Assembly: GCF_031628175.1 (NCBI RefSeq)
Contig: NZ_JAVLVT010000010.1
Coordinates: forward strand, 310,001 to 374,000
Length of the DNA stretch: 64,000 nucleotides
Source: Lipingzhangella_A rawalii
GTDB taxonomy: Bacteria > Actinomycetota > Actinomycetes > Streptosporangiales > Streptosporangiaceae
Direction of reading: 5' to 3'
Shown here: positions 44,643-57,075 of the stretch, one piece after another
Layout: each line of letters opens with the position of its first letter
Position numbering within the stretch: the first letter of the stretch is position 1
Notes under the pieces: model-generated
What the model saw: the letters and a program-made list of their open reading frames with translations, nothing else
Told to the model about the DNA's origin: nothing
Databases searched by the model: none
Program-made: the position numbers and the translations under genes

Positions 44643-45323
44643 ATGGATAGTCAAGCAACCACGACGCAGCGCACGGAGCAGATCACCGTCGACGTCTGGT
44701 TCGACGTGGTCTGTCCGTGGTGCCTCCTGGGCAAGCGCCGCTTCGAGGCCGCGCTGTCCCACTTCGAGCACGGCGACGCCGTCGCGGTGCGCTGGCGGAG
44801 TTTCGAGCTCGACCCGGAGTCCCCCGGCCGCGGCGAACTCACCATCCCCCAGCGCATGCAGCGGGACCTCGGGCTTACGCCCGCCCAGGCCGAGGAGAAG
44901 CTGCGCGTCCTGACCGAACTGGCCGCCGAGGCCGGGCTGGACTACCGGCTCACCGAGGCACGGCCGTCGAACAGCTTCGACGCACACCGGCTGATGCACT
45001 ACGCGGAGTCCGTGGGCCGGGGCGAGGAGATGCGGGAACGGCTGTCCATCGCCTACGCCACCGAGAGCGCCATCGTCTCCGAGTCGTCCGTACTGGTCCA
45101 GCTCGCGACAGAGGCCGGCCTCGACGACGCGGCCACCCGTCACGTGCTGGCGGGGGGCGACTTCTCCCAGCAGGTTCGTGCCGACGAGGCCCAGGCCCGC
45201 CAGCTGGGAGTCACCGGCGTACCGACCTTCGTGTTCGCCCAGCGGTACGCGCTCTCGGGCGCACAGCCGGTGGAGACGTTCCACCGGGCCCTGACGCAGG
45301 TGTGGCAGGAGGCCACCGCCTGA
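44643..45323 (+). CDS. DsbA-family oxidoreductase (FrnE-like)
   Basis: A 226-residue thioredoxin-fold protein. The active site CPWC sits in WFDVVCPWCLLGKRRFE (about residue 23). A helical insertion follows, and the cis-Pro loop is GVTGVPTFVF near residue 196. There is no signal peptide, so it acts in the cytoplasm, as FrnE-like dithiol oxidoreductases do. ATG 44643 has little upstream RBS. It is divergent from the HxlR regulator, consistent with a thiol- or oxidative-stress role. Confidence 0.87.
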   Translation: MDSQATTTQRTEQITVDVWFDVVCPWCLLGKRRFEAALSHFEHGDAVAVRWRSFELDPESPGRGELTIPQRMQRDLGLTPAQAEEKLRVLTELAAEAGLDYRLTEARPSNSFDAHRLMHYAESVGRGEEMRERLSIAYATESAIVSESSVLVQLATEAGLDDAATRHVLAGGDFSQQVRADEAQARQLGVTGVPTFVFAQRYALSGAQPVETFHRALTQVWQEATA

Positions 45324-45851
45324 CGGAACCCACCGCGCGAGCGTCCGGGAATCGCCGGCACCGCGCGGGACTCCGCACCTGGGGTGGCGGGGCCGGTGCC
45401 GCGGCCACCCCCGGTCCGGATGCCAACCGAGCTCACGGCCGAGGTCGTCGAGGCCGCAGCCGCCCACCTCGTTACCGCCGGGGTGGCCGTATCGGGGCCG
45501 GTGCCGCCGGATGCCGCGCTCGCACCGCTGGATACCGAGGCGGCGCTGGAGCCGTGGTCGCTGTATGACCCGTTCTTTCACCGTCATCGCCGGCCGGGCC
45601 GCAACGGCAGCGCCCGGTGGACAGTGCCCCGGACCCGGAACGCACCGCGGCGATCCGTCCGCGGTGCCGTCCGTCCGTGCCCGGCACGCCGTGCCGGATG
45701 TCGAACGGACCCTCCTCTCGACCAATTGTTGACTTAAATTCAACTTTAACTTTTACCGTCGTCCGCGACGGAGTTCCACCGGGACAGCCGCACCGGCGCG
45801 GCCATCCCGGATGGCCTGCTCGCAGACGCACAGCGAAAGGAGCGCATCACT
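45324..45851. other. Intergenic region with an operator-like repeat
   Basis: About 530 bases without a supportable gene. An AT-rich inverted repeat GTTGA-CTTAAAT-TCAAC lies at 45728-45744, about 110 nt before the FMN reductase gene. A regulator of the MarR/HxlR type could bind it. One GC-rich plus-strand frame (45420-45590) looks protein-like but I cannot name it. Confidence 0.4.
45728..45744. promoter_or_regulatory. Inverted repeat in the FMN reductase promoter region
   Basis: GTTGA-CTTAAAT-TCAAC. The AT-rich core stands out in GC-rich surroundings. A -10-like sequence could overlap it, but I cannot fix a promoter. Confidence 0.4.
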
Positions 45852-46448
45852 ATGTCCACGTCCACCGAACGTCCCCTGCACGTGGCCGTGATCATCGGCA
45901 GCACGCGCCAGGACCGATTCTCGCCCACCCCGGCCCGGTGGATCGCGAAGCGGGCCCGGCAGCGCGGCGACCTGACCGTCGACCTGATCGACCTGAAGGA
46001 CGCGGCACTGCCGGAGATCCTCGGTGGCAACGACCCCGACGCCCCCCTACCCGAGCCGGTGCAGCGCCTGCAGCCACGGCTCGCCCAGGCGGACGCCTTC
46101 ATCGTGGTTACACCGGTCTACAACAGGGGTTACCCAGCGTCACTGAAATCCGCGATCGACTGGTACTTCTACGAATGGAACGCCAAGCCGGTCGGATTCG
46201 TGTCCTACGGCGGTGTCGGGGGCGGACTGCACGCCGTCGAACAGCTGCGTCAAGTGTTCAACGAGGTTCACTCGCCCACCATCCGGAACACCATCAGCTT
46301 CGCCAACTACTGGGAGCGCTTCGACGAACACGGCGAGACCACCGACGGCGAGTCGCTGGAGAACGCCGCCAAGGGGTTCCTGGACCAGCTCGACTGGTGG
46401 GCCCACGCCCTGCGCGACGCCCGCGAGCGCGTTCCCTACCGCCCCTGA
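45852..46448 (+). CDS. NADPH-dependent FMN reductase-family protein
   Basis: A 198-residue flavodoxin-like protein. IIGSTRQDRFSPTPARWIA near the N terminus is the FMN phosphate loop. VVTPVYNRGYPASLKSAIDW (about residue 88) and GFVSYGGVGGGLHAVEQLR (about 117) are the other conserved blocks. It likely reduces FMN, quinones or azo/nitro compounds with NAD(P)H. ATG 45852 follows AAAGGAGCG. It ends 34 nt before a strong bidirectional hairpin. Confidence 0.87.
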   Translation: MSTSTERPLHVAVIIGSTRQDRFSPTPARWIAKRARQRGDLTVDLIDLKDAALPEILGGNDPDAPLPEPVQRLQPRLAQADAFIVVTPVYNRGYPASLKSAIDWYFYEWNAKPVGFVSYGGVGGGLHAVEQLRQVFNEVHSPTIRNTISFANYWERFDEHGETTDGESLENAAKGFLDQLDWWAHALRDARERVPYRP

Positions 46449-46481
46449 CTCTGCCGCGGCCTCGGTCTGCCTAGCGACGAC

Positions 46482-46511
46482 CCGGGCCACCCACGGCGGC
46501 GGGTGGCCCGG
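46482..46511. terminator. Bidirectional terminator between FMN reductase and etfA
   Basis: The arms CCGGGCCACCC (46482-46492) and GGGTGGCCCGG (46501-46511) pair perfectly around an 8-nt loop. It lies between two convergent genes. Confidence 0.7.
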
Positions 46512-46560
46512 CGTGCCAGCGCAGGATGCCGCCGACCATGCCTCCCCCGGGGGGACGGCG

Positions 46561-47553
46561 CTACTCGGTGCGCCTGCGGATCTCCGCGATGATCGCGGGG
46601 ACCACCTCGTGCACATCCCCGGTGACCGCGTAGGTGGCGCGGGTCATCATGGGCGCCTGCGGGTCGGTGTTGATCGCGAGGATGCGTCGGGCGTCCCGGC
46701 AGCCCACCCAGTGCTGGGTGGCGCCGCTGATCCCGCAGGCGATGTACAGCTCCGGAGCGATCTTCGTTCCGGTCAGGCCGACCTGGTCGCTGTGCGGGCG
46801 CCATCCGTCGTTCGTCGCCACGCGGGAACAGCCGACCGCACCACCGAGCAGCTCCGCGAGTTCTTCGATCATGTCGAAGCCCTCCGCGCTGCCGACGCCG
46901 CGCCCCCCGGAGACCACCACCGCGGCCGTGGCGAGGCTAACCCCCGCTTCTCTGGCGGTGCGGTCCACGATCCTGCTGCGTGCCGGGTCGGTGTCGAGCT
47001 GCGGCACGAAGGTGCGCACGTCGACCTCGGGCACCGCTTCGCCCGCTGACGGTTCGACGGTGCCGGCGAGGACGGTGACCAGCTTGGTGGGTGCGCTCAG
47101 CTCCGCGTCCTCCAGCAAGACGCCGCCGCCGCGCTGCCGGGTGAGCGCCCAGGCGGGGTCCCCCTCCGCGGCGCCGGTCGCCGGTGCCACGTTGAGGCAG
47201 TTCGTGGCCAGCGGGAGGCCGATGCGGGCCGCGGCCTGGGCCAGCACCTCGTTGCCGCGATCGGTGGCCGCGGCGAGAACGCCGTCCGGGCGGGTGTCGT
47301 CCAGCAGCTGCGCCAGCGCCTCGCCCCAGCACTCCGGGCTGTACTCGACGCACTCCCCGTGCTCGACCACGTGCAGCCGGGACACCCCGTACCCGGCGAG
47401 CCCGTCCCGCACCTCCGGTGCGCCCGCGAACGTCGCGGCCTCCACGTGCGTGCCCAGGACGTCGGCCAGCTCACGGGCGTGGGCGAGGGCGTTCGCGGAA
47501 CCCGCAGCGAGGCCCTCCTGCGCGGATTCCACCAGCGTCACCAGCATGATCAC
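46561..47553 (-). CDS. etfA: Electron transfer flavoprotein, alpha subunit
   Basis: A 330-residue EtfA. The C-terminal FAD domain shows AAVVVSGGRGVGSAEGFDMI, the GLTGTKIAPELYIACGISGA block and the INTDPQAPMM motif, all family signatures. It carries FAD and passes electrons from dehydrogenases to ETF-quinone oxidoreductase. GTG 47553 overlaps the etfB stop (GTGA); ATG 47547 is an alternative. The operon is DMGDH-like gene, etfB, etfA, so this ETF probably serves that dehydrogenase. Confidence 0.9.
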   Translation of the reverse strand: MIMLVTLVESAQEGLAAGSANALAHARELADVLGTHVEAATFAGAPEVRDGLAGYGVSRLHVVEHGECVEYSPECWGEALAQLLDDTRPDGVLAAATDRGNEVLAQAAARIGLPLATNCLNVAPATGAAEGDPAWALTRQRGGGVLLEDAELSAPTKLVTVLAGTVEPSAGEAVPEVDVRTFVPQLDTDPARSRIVDRTAREAGVSLATAAVVVSGGRGVGSAEGFDMIEELAELLGGAVGCSRVATNDGWRPHSDQVGLTGTKIAPELYIACGISGATQHWVGCRDARRILAINTDPQAPMMTRATYAVTGDVHEVVPAIIAEIRRRTE

Positions 47554-48320
47554 ACCATCCCGAGCTCGGCCAGCATGTCGACGACGGGTCCGGCCGCCGC
47601 GGCGCCGTGGCCGAGGACCACGGTTTCCCGCGCGGCCTCGGCGGGTGGGCGCAGCCGCACCTTGCGCAGCCCGCCCGGAACCAGCTCGGGCTCGATCGTG
47701 CGGATGTGGGCCCGCTTGGCGCGGAGCCGCCCCGTGACGGCGGGATAGCGAGGCAGGTTGAGCCCTTCCCGCACCGCGGCCACGGCCGGTAGGGGCGCCG
47801 CGTACACCTCGATGCCGTCGGGCAGCTCTCGGCGCAGCCGGACGGTGCCGTGCTCGGGCTGCGGCTCGATGCCCTTGATGCCGCCGACGGCGGGCCGCGC
47901 CAGCGCGTGGGCGACCCGGATCCCGACCTGGCAGTTGCCGGCATCCGCCGACTCGTTGCCGAACAGGATGAGGTCGAAGGGCCGGGTCTCGGACTCCAGC
48001 GTGCGGACCGCGTCCACGATGGCCGCCGCGGTCGCCTCCGGATCTGTCTCCTCCTCACCGGTGGTCACCCGCACGCCCTGCTGCAGCCCGATGGACATGG
48101 CGTAGCGCAGCTGCTCGTCGGCCTGCGGCGGCCCAACCGTGAGCACGGCCGCGCTGCCACCGAAGCGCTCGACGATCCGCGCGGCCTCCTCGACGGCACA
48201 CTCCTCGTGGGGACCGATCGTGAAGCCGAGACTGCGCGTGTCGACGTCCCTGCCATCAGCAGTGAGCGGGATCGTCCCGCCGGTGGCCGGAACGCGCTTC
48301 ACGCACACCAGCACGTCCAT
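47550..48320 (-). CDS. etfB: Electron transfer flavoprotein, beta subunit
   Basis: A 256-residue EtfB. VLVCVKRVPATGGTIPL is the typical start; FGNESADAGNCQVGIRVAHAL is the AMP/dehydrogenase-docking region; the recognition loop is near PRYPAVTGRLRAKRA. It pairs with EtfA, encoded directly downstream with a 4-base overlap. It starts 19 nt after the dehydrogenase-like gene. RBS: GGGAGAGGCAGCG. Confidence 0.9.
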   Translation of the reverse strand: MDVLVCVKRVPATGGTIPLTADGRDVDTRSLGFTIGPHEECAVEEAARIVERFGGSAAVLTVGPPQADEQLRYAMSIGLQQGVRVTTGEEETDPEATAAAIVDAVRTLESETRPFDLILFGNESADAGNCQVGIRVAHALARPAVGGIKGIEPQPEHGTVRLRRELPDGIEVYAAPLPAVAAVREGLNLPRYPAVTGRLRAKRAHIRTIEPELVPGGLRKVRLRPPAEAARETVVLGHGAAAAGPVVDMLAELGMV

Positions 48321-48339
48321 CGCTGCCTCTCCCGTCGGC

Positions 48340-50856
48340 TCAGGCCTTCATCCGTTGGTTGTCCGGGTCGAACAGCGGCACCCGCCCAGCGCGCGCCACC
48401 GAGACCGGGTACCGGTTGCCCATGTACTGCACGGCGAGTGTGGTGCCCTCCACCGCGTACCGCGGTGGCAGGTAGGCCATCAGCAGGTACGCGCCGAGCG
48501 ACGGTGCGGAACCCGCGCTGGTGACGTAGGACGGGCGACCCCGCTCGTCCACGATGCGCTCCCCCGCGGGCGACAGGATCGGCTCTCCCCCCTGGGGGTA
48601 GCGTCGCACGCCGCTCGGGTCGGTGTGCTCGTCCACAGTGAGAGTGCACATCAGCGCCGCCGGGGCGCGGTCACGATCCCGCAGGTAGGCCTCCTTGCCG
48701 ATGAAGTGATGCGCCTTCACCGACGGCAGCGCCAGGTCCGCCTCGACGGGGCCGTACTCGGAATCCAGCTCGGCCCCCATCAGCCGGTAGCCCTTCTCCA
48801 GGCGACCGGTCGTGCCGTAGACGCCGATGCCCGCGGGGAGCACGCCGAGCGGCTGCCCGGCCCGCCACAGCGTGTCCCACAGGTGTTGCCCCTGCTCGAA
48901 GGGCGCGTGCAGCTCCCAGCCGAGGTCACCGACGTAGGACAGCCGCAGTGCGAGCACCGGCACGCTGCCGATGCTGATCCACCGGCCGCTCCCGAACGGG
49001 AAACCCGCGTCGGACACGTCGTCCTCGGTGACCGCGGCGAGCAGGTCTCGGGCGCGTGGACCCCACAGCCCCACCGTGCACACCGCGGAGGTCACATCGG
49101 CGAAGCCGGCCGAGCCGTCCGTGGGCAGGTGGTCGGTGAACCACTTGCGGTCCCGCGCGCCGTCCGCACCGCCGGTGATGACCCGGAAGTGGTCCGTGCC
49201 GAGCCGGACCACGGTGAGGTCGCTGCGGAAGCCGCCGTTCGGAGCGAGCACCGGGGTGTAGATGATCCGCCCCACCGGCCGGTCGACCTGGGCGACCACC
49301 ATCGTCTGTAGATAGTCGAGGGCGCCGGGGCCGGTCACTTCGAACTGCGCGAACGCGGTCAGGTCGATCATCGCCACGCGCTGGCGCATCGCGAGATGCT
49401 CGGCGTTGATGATCGGCGACCACCAGCGGGCGTCCCACTCGTGTGGCCGATCTTCGATGTGGTCGGCGAACTCCTCCAGCAGCGGGCGGTTCGACTCGTA
49501 CCAGTGTGGGCGCTCCCAGCCTCCCACCTGGAAGAACCGCGCCGCCAGCTCCGTCTCCCTGCGGTGGAACGGGGAGAGCCGCTGCTCGCGATCGGACTCC
49601 CACTGCTCGCGCGGGTGCACGATCCCGTAGATCTTGTTGAATCCCTCCGCCGCGCGCGCCCGCACGTGGTGGCGGGTGCGCTGGCTGGGGTAGAAGCGGG
49701 CGATGTCCGCGCCGTGCAGGTCGATCTCGCTGGCGCCGTCGCTCATCCACTGCGCCACCGCCCGGCCGACCCCGGGACCCTCCTTGATCCACACGGATGC
49801 CGCGGACCACAGGCCGCGCACCTCGGGGGTCTCGCCCAGCACCGGGCCACCGTCGGGGGTGAGTGAGAGCAGGCCGTTGATGGCGTGGCGGATGCCAGCT
49901 CCCGCACGGGTGAGGAGATCCGGGAAGAGGTCCAGGGCGTCCTGCATCTGCTGGTCGAAGTCGTCCGCGGTGAACGGCAGCTGCGTGGGGGACAGCTGCG
50001 CGGTCGCGGCGGAGGGGATGTCCGCGGGGTCGTGCAGGATCGGCCGGTGCGCGTACGAACCGATCTCCAGGTCAGCGCCGCTCTGCCGTTCGTACATCAG
50101 CGTGTCCATGTCACGGATGATCGGATAGGCGATCTCGGTGCCGGTGTCCGCGAGCTCGGGGATCGGTCCGACGTCGGCCATCTGGTGCACGGCCGGGGTG
50201 AGTGGGATGGTGGCCCCGGCCATCTGCGCGATGCGCGGGCTCCACACGCCGCAGGCGACCACCACCGTGTCCGTCTCGATGTCCCCGCGGTCGGTTCGCA
50301 CGGTGGAGACCCGGCCGGCAGTGGTCTCGACACCGGTCACCTCGGTGTTCGGGGACACGGTGAGCGCGCCGAGCGCGCCTGCGTGCTCGCGCATCAGCAC
50401 GCCGGTGCGCAGGGGGTCGACGACGGCCACCGACGGGGTCCAGAACCCGGCCCGGACGAGGTTCCGATCGACGAAGGGGAACAGTTCGGCGACCCGGTCC
50501 GCACCGATCAGCTCCGCGTCGATGCCCCAGGCGACGGCGGAGGACATCCGTCGCCGCAGTTCCTCGACCCGCTCCTCGGTACGGGCGATCTCGATACCAC
50601 CGCTGGCGGTGTGGGTGCCGAACCGCTCGTACTGGCGCATCGAGTCCAGGGTCAGCCAGGTGATCTCCTTGGAGTGGTCCACCGGGAAGATGAAGTTGGA
50701 GGCGTGGCCGGTGGATCCGCCCGGGTCGGGCAGCGGCCCCTTGTCGAGCAGCACGATGTTGCGCCACCCGAGGTCGGCCGCATGGTAGGCGACCGAGCTC
50801 CCTACGATGCCGGCTCCGATCACGACGAGGTCGGCGCGGTCCGGAGGGGTGCTCAT
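48340..50856 (-). CDS. Dimethylglycine/sarcosine dehydrogenase-like flavoprotein (DAO-GcvT fusion)
   Basis: An 838-residue fusion. The N-terminal DAO-type FAD domain (LVVIGAGIVGSSVAYHAA, residues about 9-26) has GSTGHASNFIFP, whose His fits the covalent-flavin position of dimethylglycine/sarcosine dehydrogenases. The middle domain has the GPGVGRAVAQWM block. From about residue 430 a GcvT-like folate-binding domain follows, with a C-terminal barrel. It would demethylate dimethylglycine, sarcosine or a related N-methyl amine to tetrahydrofolate and feed electrons to EtfAB encoded next. ATG 50856 follows GGAGGTAGCC. Confidence 0.87.
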   Translation of the reverse strand: MSTPPDRADLVVIGAGIVGSSVAYHAADLGWRNIVLLDKGPLPDPGGSTGHASNFIFPVDHSKEITWLTLDSMRQYERFGTHTASGGIEIARTEERVEELRRRMSSAVAWGIDAELIGADRVAELFPFVDRNLVRAGFWTPSVAVVDPLRTGVLMREHAGALGALTVSPNTEVTGVETTAGRVSTVRTDRGDIETDTVVVACGVWSPRIAQMAGATIPLTPAVHQMADVGPIPELADTGTEIAYPIIRDMDTLMYERQSGADLEIGSYAHRPILHDPADIPSAATAQLSPTQLPFTADDFDQQMQDALDLFPDLLTRAGAGIRHAINGLLSLTPDGGPVLGETPEVRGLWSAASVWIKEGPGVGRAVAQWMSDGASEIDLHGADIARFYPSQRTRHHVRARAAEGFNKIYGIVHPREQWESDREQRLSPFHRRETELAARFFQVGGWERPHWYESNRPLLEEFADHIEDRPHEWDARWWSPIINAEHLAMRQRVAMIDLTAFAQFEVTGPGALDYLQTMVVAQVDRPVGRIIYTPVLAPNGGFRSDLTVVRLGTDHFRVITGGADGARDRKWFTDHLPTDGSAGFADVTSAVCTVGLWGPRARDLLAAVTEDDVSDAGFPFGSGRWISIGSVPVLALRLSYVGDLGWELHAPFEQGQHLWDTLWRAGQPLGVLPAGIGVYGTTGRLEKGYRLMGAELDSEYGPVEADLALPSVKAHHFIGKEAYLRDRDRAPAALMCTLTVDEHTDPSGVRRYPQGGEPILSPAGERIVDERGRPSYVTSAGSAPSLGAYLLMAYLPPRYAVEGTTLAVQYMGNRYPVSVARAGRVPLFDPDNQRMKA

Positions 50857-51100
50857 GGCTACCTCCACGGAGGGTAGGGTGCGTGCCCCGGGAGCGGGCG
50901 CGCGGGCACGGCGCGGATCATGTCCGCGGAGCGGGTGGCTCGGCACGCATGCCGCTGCCCCGCGAACCACATTAGGTAGTCACCAGAATGCTGCCCGTTA
51001 ATCGGCCGCCAACACCGGTTGTGGGGCCCCTCTTCGTGCGGACTCGGGTTAGGGGACGCACAGCCAGCTCCGCTCCCCGTGCCCTGCGCGGATCGCGCGC
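50857..51100. other. Spacer between the UvrA-like gene and the dehydrogenase promoter
   Basis: No gene visible. It includes the dehydrogenase RBS and an AT-richer patch around 50970-51000 that may hold its promoter. Confidence 0.35.
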
Positions 51101-53485
<2,385 letters not shown>

Positions 53486-53487
53486 GC

Positions 53488-53898
53488 TCAGCGCAGCTCC
53501 TGGATACGGATCATGTTGCCGGCGGGATCGCGGAACGCACAGTCGCGGGCGCCCCAGGGTTGGTCGGTGGGCTCCTGCATGACTTCGGCTCCGCTGGCCT
53601 GCACGCGCTCGAAGGCGCTGTCGACGTCGGTGGTGGCCAGCATGATCCCGCCGTAGGTGCCCTTGGCCATCATCTCGGCGATGGTCTGGCGCTCCTTGTC
53701 GGTGACGCCAGGGTCGGCGGCGGGTGGCTGCAGGACGATGTTCGTGTCGGGCCGGCCCACGGGACCGACGGTGATCCAGCGCATCCCGTTGTAGCCGACG
53801 TCGTTGCGGACCTCGAAGCCGAGCGCGTCGCGGTAGAACGCCAGGGAGGTGTCCGGGTCGTTGTGCGGCAGATAGCTCGCGTGAATGGTGATGTCCAT
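53488..53898 (-). CDS. VOC-family protein in AraC-VOC-UvrA operon
   Basis: A 136-residue VOC protein. ITIHASYLPHNDPDTSLAFY starts it, with an unusual HASYL at the first metal-ligand strand. It ends CAFRDPAGNMIRIQEL. A drug-binding or lyase role is possible; none can be assigned. It lies 5 nt from the AraC stop upstream and 2 nt from the UvrA-like start downstream, so the three are one operon. Confidence 0.85.
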   Translation of the reverse strand: MDITIHASYLPHNDPDTSLAFYRDALGFEVRNDVGYNGMRWITVGPVGRPDTNIVLQPPAADPGVTDKERQTIAEMMAKGTYGGIMLATTDVDSAFERVQASGAEVMQEPTDQPWGARDCAFRDPAGNMIRIQELR

Positions 53899-53903
53899 GG
53901 CGG

Positions 53904-54365
<462 letters not shown>

Positions 54366-54979
54366 GGCACGTGGACCCGGAGTTGCCCAGCATCCGTGGA
54401 CCCCGCTGCGCGCTGTGTCCGGGTTCTGTTCCGCCCGGCCCCGGCCCGGGTTCCACCGGGCAACCACGGGCGCGGGGGCACCAGCCGATCCCCCGCACGA
54501 CGACACCGCGGTCTTCTGCTAGGCCACGCAAAAAACCTGTTGTGGTGAACGTAGACATACGCATCCTGCACCGATAACATTTCGACTGTCTCTGGGTGAG
54601 AGAGGATCTCCACGAACGGAGGGCCGCAGATCTACGGGGGTGTTGCGCCGTAGGCGGCCACACGGAGGTACGCGGGGTGTACCTCCGCTCGCGGTGCTGG
54701 ACTGTCCGGCAGGTCGAGTCCAGGCGCGTGTCCGGGCTCACCCGAGAGCAGCCACAGTGACGGAGCATGTGACCGGTAGAAGGGAGTTGGGCCGGGCGCA
54801 TCGGATCGCCCGTTGGCCACTGAAGTGCGAACTACGTAGTAGGCGTCGTACTGGCACGTGTGAAGGGGGTGGTCTGCGGTCCCGCATTCGCGGTCCCGAC
54901 GTGTACTCACCTGGTGCAGGACACGTACGGGAGCAACGCACCGGCGCTCGCGCCGGTAGATGAAGTCAGCCCAATCCCA
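54366..54979. other. Intergenic region between the AraC operon and MerR gene
   Basis: About 610 bases of divergent promoter region. Some frames are open but none carries family features. The stretch near 54520-54600 is AT-richer and may hold the AraC promoter. Confidence 0.4.
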
Positions 54980-55007
54980 GGGCCCCGGCACAGAGCGGCC
55001 GGGGCCC
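54980..55007 (+). promoter_or_regulatory. Leader hairpin just before the MerR gene
   Basis: GGGCCCCGG (54980-54988) pairs perfectly with CCGGGGCCC (54999-55007) around a 10-nt loop. It ends 19 nt before the MerR start codon. It could be a terminator of an upstream transcript, or a folded leader that limits translation. With cold-shock genes next door, a temperature-responsive leader is a speculative third option. Confidence 0.45.
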
Positions 55008-55026
55008 TCGACCCGTGGAAGGTGTA

Positions 55027-55356
55027 GTGGCCTCGGAACCAGAGGACATCGACAGGAAGTTCGACGACGAGGACTACCCGGCCTACAGCATGGGCCGGGC
55101 CGCGGAGATGCTGGGAACAACACCGAACTTCCTGCGCAGCTTGGACCGGACGGAGGTCATCGTCCCGCTGCGTTCTGCCGGCGGGCACCGGCGGTACTCG
55201 CGTTACCAGCTCCGCATCGCGGCCCGGGTGCGGGAGCTGGTCGACGACGGCACTCCGCTGGAGGCCGCCTGCCGCATCATCATCCTGGAGGACCAGCTGG
55301 AGGAAGCCCAGCGCATCAACGCGGAGATGCGTTCCGGCCACGACGAGGAGTCGTAG
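55027..55356 (+). CDS. MerR-family transcriptional regulator
   Basis: A 109-residue MerR protein. YSMGRAAEMLGTTPNFLRSL is the HTH (about residues 21-40). RSAGGHRRYSRYQLR is the wing, followed by the dimerisation helix IIILEDQLEEAQRINAEM. There is no C-terminal effector domain or metal-binding Cys. GTG 55027 is preceded by GGAAGG at 4 bases; GTG 55015 is also in frame. It faces a DEAD-box helicase and CspA gene, a neighbourhood seen in other actinomycetes, so it may act in cold response (inference). Confidence 0.83.
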   Translation: MASEPEDIDRKFDDEDYPAYSMGRAAEMLGTTPNFLRSLDRTEVIVPLRSAGGHRRYSRYQLRIAARVRELVDDGTPLEAACRIIILEDQLEEAQRINAEMRSGHDEES

Positions 55357-55431
55357 CGCGCCGCAGACACAGGGGTGCTGCGCAAGCGCCGCGACGGGGC
55401 CTCCCGGGACCACCGCCGCGGCAGCTCGGGA

Positions 55432-56847
55432 TCAGGCGGCGTTGCCGAACGCGCCACGACGGCCAGGTCGGCGACTGCGCCCGCGCGCCCCGCCGGTGCG
55501 GGGCCGGGGCTCCCGCTCCGGGGCCGCCGCGATGGTGACCGGTTGGCCGGACGGCGTCTGGGCCCCGGTGATCTCGCCGAGCTCGGTCTGGTCCGGGCGG
55601 ATGTTCTGGGTCCGCGGTGTGATTCCAGCGGTTGTCATGAGCCGGGCCATCTCCTGGCGCTGGTTGGGCAGCACCAGGGTGACCACCCGTCCGGACGCAC
55701 CGGCACGCGCGGTACGACCGCCACGGTGGAGATAGTCCTTGTGGTCCTTGGGTGGATCCACGTTCACCACGAGATCGAGATCGGCGATGTCGATTCCGCG
55801 TGCCGCGACGTTGGTGGCCACGAGAACGTTGACCTTCTGGTCCTTGAACTGGCCGAGGGTGCGGTTGCGCTGCGGCTGGGACTTGCCGCCGTGCAGGGCG
55901 GCCGCCTTGACCCCACTGTCGAGCAGATGCTTGGCCAACCGCTCCGCCGCGTGCTTGGTGTCCAGAAACATCAGCACGCGTCCCTCGCGCGCCGCGATCT
56001 GGACGGTGGTCACCCGCTTGTCGTCCGCGTGGACGTGGAAGACGTGGTGTTCCATCGCGGTCACGGTGCCGGCCGAAGGGTCGACAGAGTGGACCACCGG
56101 GTCCCGGAGATACCCGCGGACCAGTCGGTCCACGTTGCGGTCCAGGGTTGCGGAGAACAGCATCCGCTGCCCCCGCGGCTGGGTCTGGTCCAGCAGGTGG
56201 GTGACCTGTGGCATGAACCCCATGTCGGTCATCTGGTCCGCCTCGTCGAGGACTGCCGTTTCCACCTGGTCCAACCGGCAGCCGCCCCGCTCCACCAGAT
56301 CCGCAAGTCGGCCCGGGGTCGCGACGACCACCTCGGCACCGTCGCGCAGCACGGCGGTCTGGCGACCGATTGACATGCCACCGACGACGGTGGCCATCCG
56401 CAGCCTGAGCGCACGGGCGTAGGGAGTGAGCGCGTCGGTGACCTGCTGAGCCAGTTCCCGGGTGGGGACGAGAACCACGGCCAGCGGCTGGCGGGGCCGC
56501 GCGGTACGGCCCTCAAGGCGGGCGAGGAGAGCAAGACCGAAGGCAAGGGTCTTGCCGGACCCGGTCCGGCCCCGGCCCAGGACATCCCGTCCCGCGATCG
56601 CGTTCGGCAGCGTCGCCGCCTGGATGGGGAACGGGGCCGTCATCCCGAGGCTGGTGAGCTTCGCCCGCAGGGGCTCGGGCAGGGGCATGTCCGCGAAGGA
56701 CTCGACTGGAGGCAGGGCCGGGGTGGTGGTCTGCGGCAGGGCGAACTCCGTGTCCTTACGAGCGGAGCCCCCCGACCGCGAACGGGGCCCGGAGCCGGTC
56801 GCACGGGGACGGCGAGCACGGCTTCGGGTGTCGGTAGCGCGGTTCAT
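55432..56847 (-). CDS. DEAD-box ATP-dependent RNA helicase
   Basis: A 471-residue helicase. The Q-motif PFPIQAATLPNAI, motif I GRGRTGSGKT, Ia PTRELAQQ, Ib TPGRL, II DEAD, III SAT, V NVAARGIDI and VI HRGGRTARAG are all present. Basic Arg-rich tails lie at both ends. Such enzymes remodel mRNA and ribosomal RNA and often support growth in the cold. It lies downstream of cspA on the same strand but beyond the cspA terminator, so it probably has its own promoter in the 230-bp AT-rich gap. Confidence 0.9.
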   Translation of the reverse strand: MNRATDTRSRARRPRATGSGPRSRSGGSARKDTEFALPQTTTPALPPVESFADMPLPEPLRAKLTSLGMTAPFPIQAATLPNAIAGRDVLGRGRTGSGKTLAFGLALLARLEGRTARPRQPLAVVLVPTRELAQQVTDALTPYARALRLRMATVVGGMSIGRQTAVLRDGAEVVVATPGRLADLVERGGCRLDQVETAVLDEADQMTDMGFMPQVTHLLDQTQPRGQRMLFSATLDRNVDRLVRGYLRDPVVHSVDPSAGTVTAMEHHVFHVHADDKRVTTVQIAAREGRVLMFLDTKHAAERLAKHLLDSGVKAAALHGGKSQPQRNRTLGQFKDQKVNVLVATNVAARGIDIADLDLVVNVDPPKDHKDYLHRGGRTARAGASGRVVTLVLPNQRQEMARLMTTAGITPRTQNIRPDQTELGEITGAQTPSGQPVTIAAAPEREPRPRTGGARGRSRRPGRRGAFGNAA

Positions 56848-57075
56848 GTACAGCCTTTCTCGGCTTGATCGGGTACGGCACGCACCGGGAAGTTTCCAGA
56901 CAGCGGGAAGTGGCGTGAGTACCCGCGATTACGAGCCGATGAAATTGGCGAACCCCGAAGCTCTGGATCGAACAAAGGCACTACTGGAAACCGGATCCAA
57001 CCGACTTCCGATCCTTGTTACGCCTACGAAAAGGACCTCGGGTCATGATCAAAAAAAGATAGTCGAAAAAGCACA

